Below, piece after piece: positions 25,958 to 38,906 of a DNA stretch of 43,779 nucleotides (position 1 is the stretch's first letter; each line of letters begins with the position of its first letter). This DNA is from Hydrogenophaga sp. (GTDB lineage: Bacteria > Pseudomonadota > Gammaproteobacteria > Burkholderiales > Burkholderiaceae_C), in contig JAIFNE010000089.1 of the NCBI GenBank assembly GCA_020047875.1, positions 1-43,779 on the forward strand, given 5' to 3'. The notes beneath the pieces were generated by a model. That model did not search any database. It worked only from the letters and a program-made list of their open reading frames with translations, and was not told where the DNA came from. Both the position numbers and the translations under genes were made by a program.

Positions 25958-27250
25958 ATGGCTGAGGGATTTCCCGATCCTGAGTACATCGGTGGCGCTC
26001 GGGTGTGGGCCGTTGGCCTGCTCATGCGCGCGGTGGCCGACACCTTGGCCGCGCGGTTCAACCCGGTCACGGTGCGCGGCGAGCTGTCGGGTTTTTCGCG
26101 GGCGACCAGTGGGCACTGCTACTTTTCGCTGAAGGACGACAGCGGCCAGGTGCGCTGCGCCCTGTTTCGCCGCTCCGCCGATCAGCTCAGCTTCGCCCCG
26201 CGGGACGGCCAGCTGGTGGAAGCGGTGGGCAGGCTCGACGTGTACGGCCCGCGTGGCGACCTGCAACTGATCGTGGAGCGACTCAAGCCGGCCGGGCAGG
26301 GGGCGCTGTTTGAGCAGTTCCTGCGCCTGAAGGCACAGCTGGAAGCCGAGGGTCTTTTTGCTGCTGAGCGCAAGCGCGCATTGCCGGCGCAGCCACGCGG
26401 CATCGCGGTGGTGACATCGCTGGGTGCCGCCGCCTTGCGGGATGTGGCCACCACACTGCGCCGTCGTGTGCCGCATTTGCCGGTGCGGATTTACCCCGCG
26501 TCCGTGCAGGGCGCGCAGGCGCCTGGTGAAATTTGTGCGGCTCTGCAGCGCGCTTACGACGATTTCCACGCTGGCGGCCCGTTTGACGTGGTGCTGTTGG
26601 TGCGGGGCGGTGGCTCCCTGGAGGACCTCTGGTCGTTCAACGACGCCGCGGTGGTGCGGCAGGTGGCGCAATCGCCGATGCCCCTGGTGTGCGGCGTGGG
26701 CCACGAGACCGACTTTTCCCTGGCCGATTTCGCCGCCGATCTGCGCGCGCCCACGCCCACCGCCGCCGCCGAGCTGTGCGCGCCAGCGCGTGAGCAGCGC
26801 CTGGGCGAGCTCGCACAGCTGGGCGAGCGGCTCAGCGATGCGGTTCACATCACCCTGGATCAGGGGGCGCAGCGCCTCGACCGCATCGCGCAACGCCTGG
26901 GCCGCCCGTCCACCCGGTTGCACGACAGCCGCCACGATCTGGCGCGCCTGCAGCACCGTCTGCAAACCGGTCTGCTACTCGCGGCCCAGCAGCAGCGCAG
27001 CCGGCTTCAGGCGTTGAACGCTGCGCTGCCGCCCGCCCTCCGGCGCGCCTTGCGCCAGCAGCAAGATCGCTGGCAGCGCCAAGCCAGTGCGCTGGCCTTG
27101 CTCGATCCTCATCTGGTGCTTGAGCGCGGCTACGCCTATCTCAGCGATGAAACGGGGCGCGCCATCAGCCACACCAGGCAAGCCACGCCGGGGCGGGCGG
27201 TACGCGCCACCCTGAGCGATGGTCAGATCCGCCTCACGGTGGACCGCTGA
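25958..27250 (+). CDS. xseA: Exodeoxyribonuclease VII large subunit
   Basis: This 430-residue subunit forms exonuclease VII with XseB and degrades single-stranded DNA in both directions. An N-terminal OB-fold (about residues 15-110, with VTVRGELSGFSRATSGHCYFSLKDD) binds DNA. The catalytic domain includes GIAVVTSLGAAALRDV, VVLLVRGGGSLEDLWSFND and VCGVGHETDFSLADFAADLRAPTPTAAAE. A helical, Gln/Arg-rich region and a small C-terminal domain (LERGYAYLSDETGR) follow. The start is ATG 25958; the long upstream extension in frame is not coding-like. xseB is not in the window. Confidence 0.96.
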   Translation: MAEGFPDPEYIGGARVWAVGLLMRAVADTLAARFNPVTVRGELSGFSRATSGHCYFSLKDDSGQVRCALFRRSADQLSFAPRDGQLVEAVGRLDVYGPRGDLQLIVERLKPAGQGALFEQFLRLKAQLEAEGLFAAERKRALPAQPRGIAVVTSLGAAALRDVATTLRRRVPHLPVRIYPASVQGAQAPGEICAALQRAYDDFHAGGPFDVVLLVRGGGSLEDLWSFNDAAVVRQVAQSPMPLVCGVGHETDFSLADFAADLRAPTPTAAAELCAPAREQRLGELAQLGERLSDAVHITLDQGAQRLDRIAQRLGRPSTRLHDSRHDLARLQHRLQTGLLLAAQQQRSRLQALNAALPPALRRALRQQQDRWQRQASALALLDPHLVLERGYAYLSDETGRAISHTRQATPGRAVRATLSDGQIRLTVDR

Positions 27251-27367
27251 GGCAAAACCCCTGGCGCAGCCGCGCGAATGGCCTCACTGCCTACAATTGC
27301 CTGAGCGCTAGCCGCGTACCCGCGGTTTCGCCCGCCTCACCACCCCGACACCAAAAAGGACATATTC

Positions 27368-27949
27368 ATGGAACACACTCTGCCCGCCTTGCCTTACGCC
27401 ATCGATGCGCTGGCGCCCAGCTACTCCCAGGAAACCCTGGAGTTCCACCACGGCAAGCACCACAACGCCTACGTCGTCAACCTCAACAACCTGCAAAAGG
27501 GAACCGAGTTTGAAAACATGGACCTGGAGTCCATCGTCAAGAAGTCCAGCGGCGGCATCTACAACAACGCAGCCCAGATCTGGAATCACACGTTCTTCTG
27601 GAGCTGCATGAAGCCCAACGGCGGCGGCGAGCCATCGGGCGCACTGGCTGCGGCCATCAACGCCAAGTGGGGCAGCTACGCGGCCTTTAAGGAAGCGTTC
27701 GTGAAAAGCGCCGTGGGCAACTTCGGCTCTGGCTGGACCTGGCTGGTGAAGAAGGCCGACGGTTCGGTGGACATCGTCAACATGGGCGCAGCCGGCACCC
27801 CCCTGACCACCGCCGACAAAGCCCTTCTGACGGTGGACGTGTGGGAACACGCCTACTACATCGACTACCGCAACGCCCGCCCCAAGTTCGTCGAGACCTT
27901 CCTGGACAAGCTGGTGAACTGGTCGTTTGCCGAGTCCAATTTCGGCTGA
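27368..27949 (+). CDS. sodB: Superoxide dismutase, Fe type
   Basis: This 193-residue cytoplasmic enzyme converts superoxide to O2 and H2O2. The metal ligands H27, H74, D157 and H161 are all present, at positions matching E. coli SodB shifted by one. AAQIWNHTFFW and DVWEHAYYIDY are the family signatures, and the first of these favours iron over manganese. It starts at ATG 27368, 118 bp after xseA; a TACAAT at 27292 is a possible -10. A terminator-like hairpin follows at 27975. It is a single gene. Confidence 0.97.
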   Translation: MEHTLPALPYAIDALAPSYSQETLEFHHGKHHNAYVVNLNNLQKGTEFENMDLESIVKKSSGGIYNNAAQIWNHTFFWSCMKPNGGGEPSGALAAAINAKWGSYAAFKEAFVKSAVGNFGSGWTWLVKKADGSVDIVNMGAAGTPLTTADKALLTVDVWEHAYYIDYRNARPKFVETFLDKLVNWSFAESNFG

Positions 27950-27974
27950 TCCCGCACGCGCGCGTCCGCGCCAG

Positions 27975-28002
27975 GCCCGAGGACTTGTCTTCGGGCTTTT
28001 TT
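27975..28002 (+). terminator. Terminator of sodB
   Basis: GCCCGA and TCGGGC (with further partial pairing in the middle) form a stem followed by TTTTTT, 26 bp after the sodB stop. It has the form of a rho-independent terminator on the plus strand. Confidence 0.75.
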
Positions 28003-28219
28003 GTGGGCGGTGCGCGCCGCCGCGGGTGCTCGTTTCTGCCAGTGCTGGGCATGGAGAGCCTTTCAGCCTGCGTGGCCTCCTTCGTCTTTTTCGCATCGTA
28101 AGATATCGATTCAAAAAAGCGGGCAGCAGGTCAGTGCCTTGCAAGCAAGACCCGCGACCATGGCCAACGGCTTCGAAAGCCCCGGGCGCGATCCTTTCAC
28201 CGAATCTCGGAAAAACCCT

Positions 28220-30457
<2,238 letters not shown>

Positions 30458-30478
30458 CCGGCCAAGGCTTCTGCTGAC

Positions 30479-30507
30479 AAGGCGGTGCAGCAATGCACCG
30501 CCTTTTT
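30479..30507. terminator. Bidirectional terminator between idh and the DUF192 gene
   Basis: AAGGCGGTGCA and TGCACCGCCTT form an 11-bp perfect stem around loop GCAA, followed by TTTTT. It lies between the convergent ends of the monomeric IDH gene and the DUF192 gene and could end both. Confidence 0.88.
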
Positions 30508-30999
30508 CTATCTGCGCGGCTGGAATCCGCCCAGGCGGCTACCTGGCTTCACGCCGCGCTTGGCAAACCAGCCCTGGTTCATTTCCAGCACGAAGCGCAC
30601 CGGTTCGGCAGAGCAGTGCGAATCGGTGGTCTTCGGCTGCATGTCCGCCAGGTTCACCACCCGGCCGTCGTCGGCCAAGAAGGCCGCGGTCAGCGGCAGC
30701 AAGGTGTCTTTCATCCAGAAACACTGTGTGCCAGGCTGCTCGAACACGAACAGCATGCCTTCGTTGACGGGCATTTGCTGGCGATGCATCAGCCCGATCT
30801 GACGTTGCGGTGGCGTCTGCGCCACCTGAGCGTCGATCAGGTGCATGCCCGCGGAGAGCTGGATGCGCGGCAGATCCATCTGCGGCTGTCCTTGCGCCAG
30901 CGCCGGGCCGGCAACGACCAGCAACAGCACCGCCAAGCGCTCGGCAAGGTGTCGTTTGAGGCCTGGCTTGCGGGAGGAGGGGGTGAGCACGAATGACAT
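30508..30999 (-). CDS. DUF192 family protein, secreted
   Basis: This 163-residue protein has an N-terminal signal (RHLAERLAVLLLVVAGPALAQ) and a DUF192 domain. Family motifs are QIGLMHRQQMPVNEGMLFVFEQP, CFWMKDTLLPLTAAFL and FVLEMNQGWFAKRGVKPGSRL. The biochemical role is unknown. ATG 30999 is used; a TTG at 31020 would add seven residues. It is convergent with the monomeric IDH gene and divergent from icd, with 110 bp between. Confidence 0.87.
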   Translation of the reverse strand: MSFVLTPSSRKPGLKRHLAERLAVLLLVVAGPALAQGQPQMDLPRIQLSAGMHLIDAQVAQTPPQRQIGLMHRQQMPVNEGMLFVFEQPGTQCFWMKDTLLPLTAAFLADDGRVVNLADMQPKTTDSHCSAEPVRFVLEMNQGWFAKRGVKPGSRLGGFQPRR

Positions 31000-31109
31000 C
31001 AATGGAGCCGCCGAAGTCAAGGACTAGAATGATTTTGTTGCGCCGCGGGCCCAAAAATTCCCGTCGGAAAACACACCATCCATCGTATCGAAATCGGAGA
31101 CAGGCTTCC

Positions 31110-32363
31110 ATGTATCAACACATTCGAGTGCCCGAGCAAGGCCAGAAAATTACCGTCAATGCCGACATGTCGCTCACCGTGCCGGACGAGCCCATCGTGC
31201 CCTTCATCGAAGGCGATGGCACCGGCCTGGACATCACGCCGGTGATGCTCAAGGTGGTCGATGCCGCGGTGGCCAAGGCCTACGGTGGCAAGCGGAAGAT
31301 TCACTGGATGGAGGTGTACGCCGGTGAAAAGTCGACCCAGGTTTATGGTCCGGACGTCTGGTTGCCCGAGGAAACTCTGGCAGCGCTGCGCGAGTACGTG
31401 GTGTCCATCAAGGGGCCGCTGACCACGCCGGTGGGTGGCGGTATTCGCTCGCTCAACGTGGCGCTGCGCCAGGAGCTCGACCTGTACGTGTGCCTGCGCC
31501 CGGTGCAGTATTTCAAGGGCGTTCCCTCGCCCGTGAAGGAGCCGCAGAAGGTCAACATGGTCATCTTCCGGGAGAACTCGGAAGACATCTACGCTGGCAT
31601 CGAATACGAGGCCGAGTCCGACAAGGCGAAGAAGCTCATCAAGTTTCTGCAAGACGAGTTGGGTGTCACCAAAATTCGATTCCCCAACACCTCAGGCATC
31701 GGCATCAAGCCGGTCAGCCGCGAGGGCACCGAGCGCCTGGTGCGCAAGGCCCTCCAGTACGCGATTGACAACGACAAGCCCAGCGTGACCATCGTGCACA
31801 AGGGCAACATCATGAAGTACACCGAAGGTGGCTTTCGCGACTGGGCCTACGCGCTGGCGCAAAACGAGTTTGGCGCCGAGTTGGTCGATGGCGGTCCATG
31901 GTGCAGGTTCAAGAACCCCAAGACCGGCAAAGACATCACCGTCAAGGACAGCATCGCCGACGCCTTCCTGCAGCAGATCCTGCTGCGGCCCGCCGAGTAT
32001 TCCGTGATCGCCACCCTCAACCTCAACGGCGACTACATTTCCGACGCCTTGGCCGCGCAGGTCGGCGGCATTGGGATTGCGCCCGGAGCCAACCTGTCGG
32101 ATTCGGTCGCCTGCTTCGAAGCCACCCATGGCACCGCGCCCAAGTACGCCGGAAAAGACTATGTGAACCCGGGCTCAGAAATTCTCTCGGCTGAGATGAT
32201 GCTGCGCCACATGGGCTGGACCGAGGCGGCTGATCTCATCATCAGCTCGATGGAGAAGTCGATCGCCAGCAAACAGGTGACCTACGATTTTGCGCGCCTC
32301 ATGGACGGCGCCACCCAGGTCAGCTGTTCGGGTTTTGGCCAAGTGATGATCGAGCACATGTGA
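31110..32363 (+). CDS. icd: NADP-dependent isocitrate dehydrogenase, dimeric type
   Basis: This 417-residue TCA-cycle enzyme converts isocitrate to 2-oxoglutarate and CO2. The phosphorylation and substrate site GGGIRSLNVALRQ (S114) matches E. coli Icd S113, so AceK control is possible. NADP specificity is indicated by HGTAPKYAGKDYVNPGS (Lys-Tyr) and by YDFARL near the C-terminus. The start is ATG 31110; the frame extends upstream to 30993 without typical coding. A monomeric IDH lies upstream, giving this cell two forms of the same activity. Confidence 0.96.
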   Translation: MYQHIRVPEQGQKITVNADMSLTVPDEPIVPFIEGDGTGLDITPVMLKVVDAAVAKAYGGKRKIHWMEVYAGEKSTQVYGPDVWLPEETLAALREYVVSIKGPLTTPVGGGIRSLNVALRQELDLYVCLRPVQYFKGVPSPVKEPQKVNMVIFRENSEDIYAGIEYEAESDKAKKLIKFLQDELGVTKIRFPNTSGIGIKPVSREGTERLVRKALQYAIDNDKPSVTIVHKGNIMKYTEGGFRDWAYALAQNEFGAELVDGGPWCRFKNPKTGKDITVKDSIADAFLQQILLRPAEYSVIATLNLNGDYISDALAAQVGGIGIAPGANLSDSVACFEATHGTAPKYAGKDYVNPGSEILSAEMMLRHMGWTEAADLIISSMEKSIASKQVTYDFARLMDGATQVSCSGFGQVMIEHM

Positions 32364-32429
32364 GTTGGTTACCTGCCGGCTGCCGACAACCAAGCAGTCC
32401 CCGGGGTCACTGACCTCGCGGGTGGTTAC

Positions 32430-33254
32430 TCAGTTTGCGACCGCGAGGATGATGTCGGAAGCCTTGACCAGCACGGTGACCGGCGCACCTGGCGCTAGGC
32501 CGATCTCGACGACGCTGCTTTGCTCGACGATCGCCACCACCAGCAGGCCATCGACGGTTTCAACCGAGACCTCAGCATTCACCGCGCCAGGCTTGACCGC
32601 ACGCACATGGCCCTGAAGCCGGTTGCGTGCCGAGAGTCTGGCATTTCCCAGGTCGGTGGCCAGCATCACTGCCGACGACTTCACCAGTGCGATCACCGTC
32701 TGTTGCAGCTGCAGTGCCAGTGCCTCGGTGCTTTCTCGGGTCACAATGACTGAGAGCCGCGCGCCACCAGGCAGGCTCAGTTCAACCTCATCGTTGACCG
32801 CGCCGCCGCGAATGGCGCTCACCGTACCAACCCACTGGTTGCGTGCACTGGTCTTCATGTTCAACACTTTTAAAAAAGAAAAATCCTGCGTCAGGTCCAT
32901 TGTTTCCCGGTCCAGCAAGCGCAGGAATCGTTGGTGCACCGCATCGATCTGTTCGTAGCGCTGAACCAGGCGCAGACCCTGATCGGTGAGCTGGGTAGAG
33001 CCGCCACCGCGCCCCCCGGTCACGCGCTCCACCAGTGGCATACCGGAGAGCTCGTTCATTGTGTTGATGGCGGTCCAGGCTGCCTTGTAGCTCATGCCAA
33101 ACGCCTTGGCGGCCTGGGTAATTGAGCCGTGCTCGGCCACGGCGCGCAAGAGCGCGATGCGCCCGTGCCCACCCACGCTGGCATTGCCAGCAGTCAGCCA
33201 CAGTGAGCCCTTCAGCGCGAGTGGTGAGAGCGATTTGCGGCGGCGGGTGGTCAT
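32430..33254 (-). CDS. modE: Molybdate-responsive regulator ModE
   Basis: This 274-residue protein has a LysR-like winged helix-turn-helix N-terminal domain (RIALLRAVAEHGSITQAAKAFGMSYKAAWTAINTMN) with RVTGGRGGGSTQLTDQG. Two C-terminal molybdate-binding Mop domains follow (about residues 135-200 and 207-274), each with an SARNQ/SARNRL-type start. It represses mod genes when molybdate is bound. ATG 33254 is preferred over a TTG at 33287. It is the last gene of modA-B-C-E, 63 bp after modC. A matching operator is found upstream of modA, so autoregulation of the operon is likely. Confidence 0.93.
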   Translation of the reverse strand: MTTRRRKSLSPLALKGSLWLTAGNASVGGHGRIALLRAVAEHGSITQAAKAFGMSYKAAWTAINTMNELSGMPLVERVTGGRGGGSTQLTDQGLRLVQRYEQIDAVHQRFLRLLDRETMDLTQDFSFLKVLNMKTSARNQWVGTVSAIRGGAVNDEVELSLPGGARLSVIVTRESTEALALQLQQTVIALVKSSAVMLATDLGNARLSARNRLQGHVRAVKPGAVNAEVSVETVDGLLVVAIVEQSSVVEIGLAPGAPVTVLVKASDIILAVAN

Positions 33255-33317
33255 GCGCGTTGGTCTTTCTGGCTGGTGATCGTGCAAAAGGGCCGGCGGC
33301 TTGATCTGGCCGCGCCG

Positions 33318-34040
33318 TCAGTTGTCTTCGGTCGGGCTGGCGTAGAGGTTTGCACTGTTGGTGACGTTGGTCACGGATCCGGCGTCCAGATGAACAACGT
33401 CTTCAGCGAGGCATGCGATGTCGTCATCGTCGTGGGTAATGAGAAGCATGGGCAGCTTCAATTCGGTTTGAAGCTCCTTGAGTTCCTGGCGCAACGAGTG
33501 GCGCAGGTGCTTGTCCAGGGCGGCAAATGGTTCGTCGAGAAGCAGGGCGGCTGGCTGTGTGACCAGGGTGCGGGCCAGGGCCGTGCGCTGACGCTGGCCG
33601 CCTGAAATCTGGTGAGGATAGTGGCTGGCGTGTGCCTGAAGCCGGAAGCTTCTCAGCCAGTGATCAACCCGCCCGTCTTGCACCTTGGCCGATGGGTTGC
33701 GCCACCCAGCGTTCAGCGCAAACGCGATGTTCTGGCGCACCGTCAGGTGAGGGAAAAGGGCGTAGTCCTGAAACACATAGGCCAGGCGCCGTTGCTGTGG
33801 CGTGAGTGAGATGCCGGCGCTGGTGTCGCACAGCACACGTCCACGCAGCGCCACGCGCCCCTTATCGGGCGGGGAGATGCCAGCGATCATGCGCAGTGTC
33901 TGGGTTTTGCCAGCACCCGAGGACCCGTGGAGGACCACCCGCTGCGCCGCGCTCGTGAACTGCACGTTGAGTGCAAAGCGGGTGTTATCGTGGCGAAGCT
34001 GTCTGCGCAACGCAACGTCCCAGACCATGGGTGTTGTCAT
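33318..34040 (-). CDS. modC: Molybdate ABC transporter ATP-binding protein ModC (short form)
   Basis: This 240-residue ATPase has Walker A HGSSGAGKTQTLRM, signature ISGGQRQRTALARTL and Walker B ALLLDEPFAALD. It energises molybdate import with ModA and ModB. It is shorter than the common ModC of about 350 residues and ends just after the ATPase domain, so the C-terminal molybdate-binding (Mop/TOBE) domain is missing. The ATG is at 34040, 10 bp after modB; a longer open frame upstream overlaps modB. In such systems the molybdate sensing may lie only in ModE. Confidence 0.92.
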   Translation of the reverse strand: MTTPMVWDVALRRQLRHDNTRFALNVQFTSAAQRVVLHGSSGAGKTQTLRMIAGISPPDKGRVALRGRVLCDTSAGISLTPQQRRLAYVFQDYALFPHLTVRQNIAFALNAGWRNPSAKVQDGRVDHWLRSFRLQAHASHYPHQISGGQRQRTALARTLVTQPAALLLDEPFAALDKHLRHSLRQELKELQTELKLPMLLITHDDDDIACLAEDVVHLDAGSVTNVTNSANLYASPTEDN

Positions 34041-34050
34041 GGGAGCGCTA

Positions 34051-34725
34051 TCAGCCACGTGCCACCACCCTGCCTGGCACCAGGCGGCCCGCACTCAGCA
34101 GCACCGCGATACAGGTGATTGAGGTGATGGCGACCAGGAAATTCGCGGTGTCGTCCTGGCCAGCTTGGACCGCCTCATAGACTGCGATGGAGAGTGTCTG
34201 GGTTTTACCGGCGATGCTTCCAGCGACCATCAGCGTGGCGCCGAATTCACCCAGCGCGCGTGCAAACGCGAGCAGCAGGCCGGCCAGGATGCCACGCCAG
34301 GCCAGCGGCAGCGAGATGCGGACGAAAACCGACAGTTCGTGGATGCCCAGCGTGCGCGCCGCGTCTTCCAGCTGCGGGTCAACCGTCTCGAAGGCCGCGC
34401 GTGCCGCCTTGAAAACCAGCGGAAACGACACGATGGTGGCTGCGATGACTGCAGCCTGCCAGGTGAAGATGAGCCGGATGCCGAAGTGTTCGAGCAACCA
34501 AGAGCCGATTACGCCATGGCTGCCAATCACCACCAGCAGGTAGTAACCCAGCACAGTGGGGGGCATGACCATGGGTAACGTGAGCGCTGCATCGACCAGA
34601 TCGCGGCCTGGAAAGCGCCAACGAGCCAGAGCGTAGCCCATGCCCACACCGAGCAGCAAGTTGATCGCCGTGGCCCAGCCCGCCACCTTGAGCGAGAGGG
34701 CGAGTGCAACCCACGCGGCGTCCAT
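34051..34725 (-). CDS. modB: Molybdate ABC transporter permease ModB
   Basis: This 224-residue inner-membrane permease has about five membrane helices and the coupling motif EFGATLMVAGSIAGKTQTL, the EAA loop that contacts ModC. Family signatures include LTLPMVMPPTVLGYYLLVVIG and QLEDAARTLGIHELSVF. The start is ATG 34725, 35 bp downstream of modA, and it lies 10 bp before modC. It transports molybdate delivered by ModA. Confidence 0.94.
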   Translation of the reverse strand: MDAAWVALALSLKVAGWATAINLLLGVGMGYALARWRFPGRDLVDAALTLPMVMPPTVLGYYLLVVIGSHGVIGSWLLEHFGIRLIFTWQAAVIAATIVSFPLVFKAARAAFETVDPQLEDAARTLGIHELSVFVRISLPLAWRGILAGLLLAFARALGEFGATLMVAGSIAGKTQTLSIAVYEAVQAGQDDTANFLVAITSITCIAVLLSAGRLVPGRVVARG

Positions 34726-34760
34726 CGTTCTGGGCTTCTTGACGGCTTGTGCAGGCAGGC

Positions 34761-35516
34761 TCAGGGCTTGCCAAACCCATGCCGGGCCAGCACAGCTTGA
34801 GCCGGCGGTGTGATGAGGAAGTCAACAAACCGGGTCGCGGCGTCGGCATTGGGTGCTCCCGTCAGCGGCGCCACCGGGTACAGGATCGGCTTCGATGTGG
34901 GCACGTTGAAGGCGACCTTTACCTTGTCGGGCAGGAGCGCGGCATCGGTGGCGTACACGAACCCAGCATCGACTTCGCCGCGAGCCACATAGTCCAGTGC
35001 CTGGCGTACGTTGTTTGCGCCAATCATCTTGGGCTCAATCACACCCCAGACCTTCGCTGCCTCCAGCACGCCCTTGGTGTAGCGTCCCACCGGCACGCTC
35101 GCCGGCAGGCCGATTGCAATGCGCGTGTAGCCCGACTGGCTGAGGTCGGTGACCGCTGCCGGCACCCGAGTGGCAGCGCTCGGCACGATCACCACCAGTG
35201 CATTGGAGACGAAATTGCGTCGCTGGCTGTTTTGGATCAGCCCGAGGGCCTGCGCCTGATCCATGGTTTCCTGGTCGGCGCTTGCGAACACGTCGGCTGG
35301 CGCCCCCTTGGCGATTTGCTGCAGCAGGGCGCCCGACGCGCCGAAGTTCAGTTGCACCTTTGTGCCGGGATGCGCAGCCTCAAACATCGGGGCGATTTCG
35401 CGCATGGCATTGGTCAGACTGGAGGCGGCCGAAACGGTGACGTCGGCAGCATGGGCAGCGAAGCTGATGCAGACCCCGGCAAAGGTTCCAAGAAAGCGAA
35501 GGGCGCGGGCGCTCAT
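34761..35516 (-). CDS. modA: Molybdate-binding periplasmic protein ModA
   Basis: This 251-residue periplasmic binding protein delivers molybdate to ModBC. A signal peptide (LRFLGTFAGVCISFAAHAA) ends near residue 24. Family signatures are VTVSAASSLTNAMREIAPMFE, LNFGASGALLQQIAKGAPADVFASAD and GEVDAGFVYATDAAL, which hold the oxyanion contacts. It is the first gene of modABCE, with a ModE-like operator 20 bp upstream of its start. No tungstate preference can be inferred. Confidence 0.95.
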   Translation of the reverse strand: MSARALRFLGTFAGVCISFAAHAADVTVSAASSLTNAMREIAPMFEAAHPGTKVQLNFGASGALLQQIAKGAPADVFASADQETMDQAQALGLIQNSQRRNFVSNALVVIVPSAATRVPAAVTDLSQSGYTRIAIGLPASVPVGRYTKGVLEAAKVWGVIEPKMIGANNVRQALDYVARGEVDAGFVYATDAALLPDKVKVAFNVPTSKPILYPVAPLTGAPNADAATRFVDFLITPPAQAVLARHGFGKP

Positions 35517-35535
35517 GGGGTGCTCCGAAAACGAA

Positions 35536-35561
35536 TCGTAGTATCAAATTATACATAACGA
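35536..35561. promoter_or_regulatory. ModE-type operator upstream of modA
   Basis: Read on the plus strand, TCGTAGTAT (35536-35544) and ATACATAACGA (35551-35561) are related inverted halves separated by CAAATT. The right half contains TACATAACG, the half-site form known from the E. coli modA operator. The centre is about 30 bp upstream of the modA start, fitting repression by ModE with molybdate. Confidence 0.75.
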
Positions 35562-35999
35562 AAACAGTGGGTAATGGTGGAGGATCTCGTGAGGTTTAAC
35601 ATCCAAATTTGGGCGGATTCAGGGTATCAATGTATCGAACCCGACACAGCGATTCGTGTCAGCCCATGACCCGTCATGGGCTGACGGACTGACCTCGGTC
35701 GAGGCTCCTCGCTGCGCCGCCGCCTGGCCGCGAAACGCTTGACGGCTGCTCAGGCCTCCGAACGGCAATCGCCAGAGCAGAACGCGAGTAGCCGCAAGGG
35801 GCTGTCGATTGCGTCGCTGTAACTGTGAAATGCCCGAGGGAAAAGCGCCTGCTCTCGGCATCGCGCGACGCCGCCAGAAGCACAATGAGGCATGTCTGCT
35901 GTTGGTAAACGTAGACAGCCCGCGCTTTGGGTGCCTGGCGATAAGGCTGCCTCCAGGGATTGTTGACTTCGCCGGCGGAGGGAGACCTGGGCCGCTAGA
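35562..35999. other. Gap with a perfect palindrome, upstream of clpS
   Basis: This 438-bp gap lies between the divergent modA and clpS genes. At 35658-35685 it holds GTCAGCCCATGAC-CC-GTCATGGGCTGAC, a perfect 13-bp inverted repeat. A smaller hairpin, GACAC/GTGTC, lies at 35643-35660, and CCTCG-GT-CGAGG follows near 35694. No T-run follows, so it is not a simple terminator. Open frames here (for example minus-strand 35674-35883) show no recognisable family. It could be an operator, an RNA structure or a remnant of a mobile repeat. Confidence 0.55.
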
Positions 36000-36365
36000 A
36001 TGGATTTCATGGCCACCAAGATACCCAAAAAGCCCGTTCTGCCTGCCTCGCCCCCGAGCGTCGGCAGCAACGATTCGGTTGTGCTGGAGCGGCGGACCCA
36101 GAAGGTCAAGCCGCCGCAAATGTTTCAGGTGGTGCTCCTCAACGACGATTTCACGCCGATGGAGTTCGTGGTCTACGTGATTCAGGAATTCTTCAGCAAA
36201 GACCGTGAAACCGCGACCCAGATCATGCTCAAGATCCACCTGGAAGGTAAAGGTATCTGCGGCGTGTACAGCCGCGATGTGGCCAGCACCAAGGTTGACC
36301 AGGTCACCCAGGCTTCGCGGGAAGCCGGGCACCCTTTGCAGTGTGTGAGTGAGCCCGTTGAATAA
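36000..36365 (+). CDS. clpS: ATP-dependent Clp protease adaptor ClpS
   Basis: This 121-residue adaptor delivers N-degron substrates to ClpAP. The N-degron-binding pocket is present: N48-D49-D50 in LLNDDFTPMEF, M54, and H80 in KIHLEGKGICGVY. The Asp-to-His spacing equals that of E. coli ClpS (31 residues). A flexible basic N-terminus (about residues 1-38) is normal. ATG 36000 is used because GGAGGGAGA lies about 16 nt upstream; ATG 36009 is an alternative. It lies 93 bp upstream of clpA. Confidence 0.95.
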   Translation: MDFMATKIPKKPVLPASPPSVGSNDSVVLERRTQKVKPPQMFQVVLLNDDFTPMEFVVYVIQEFFSKDRETATQIMLKIHLEGKGICGVYSRDVASTKVDQVTQASREAGHPLQCVSEPVE

Positions 36366-36458
36366 ACCAATAAGTGCCCTACCTATGGCATCTTCCCCCC
36401 CTAACGTCCGGCCAGTGGCCCAGCGTTTCAGATCATCCCCAGCCCAAAGGAAGTGTCC

Positions 36459-38807
<2,349 letters not shown>

Positions 38808-38829
38808 TCTCAGGGAGCTTGCCCACATG

Positions 38830-38855
38830 AAAAAGCCCGGCAAGCCGGGCTTTTT
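38830..38855 (+). terminator. Terminator of clpA
   Basis: AAAAAGCCCGG-CAAG-CCGGGCTTTTT forms a strong stem with a T-run, 22 bp after the clpA stop. It can act on both strands and so may also end the convergent Nudix gene transcript. Confidence 0.9.
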
Positions 38856-38906
38856 CACGCTTGTCTGAGCGCCTGTTTCGTTCGCTGGCGCAGAGGCTTC
38901 CGGGCC

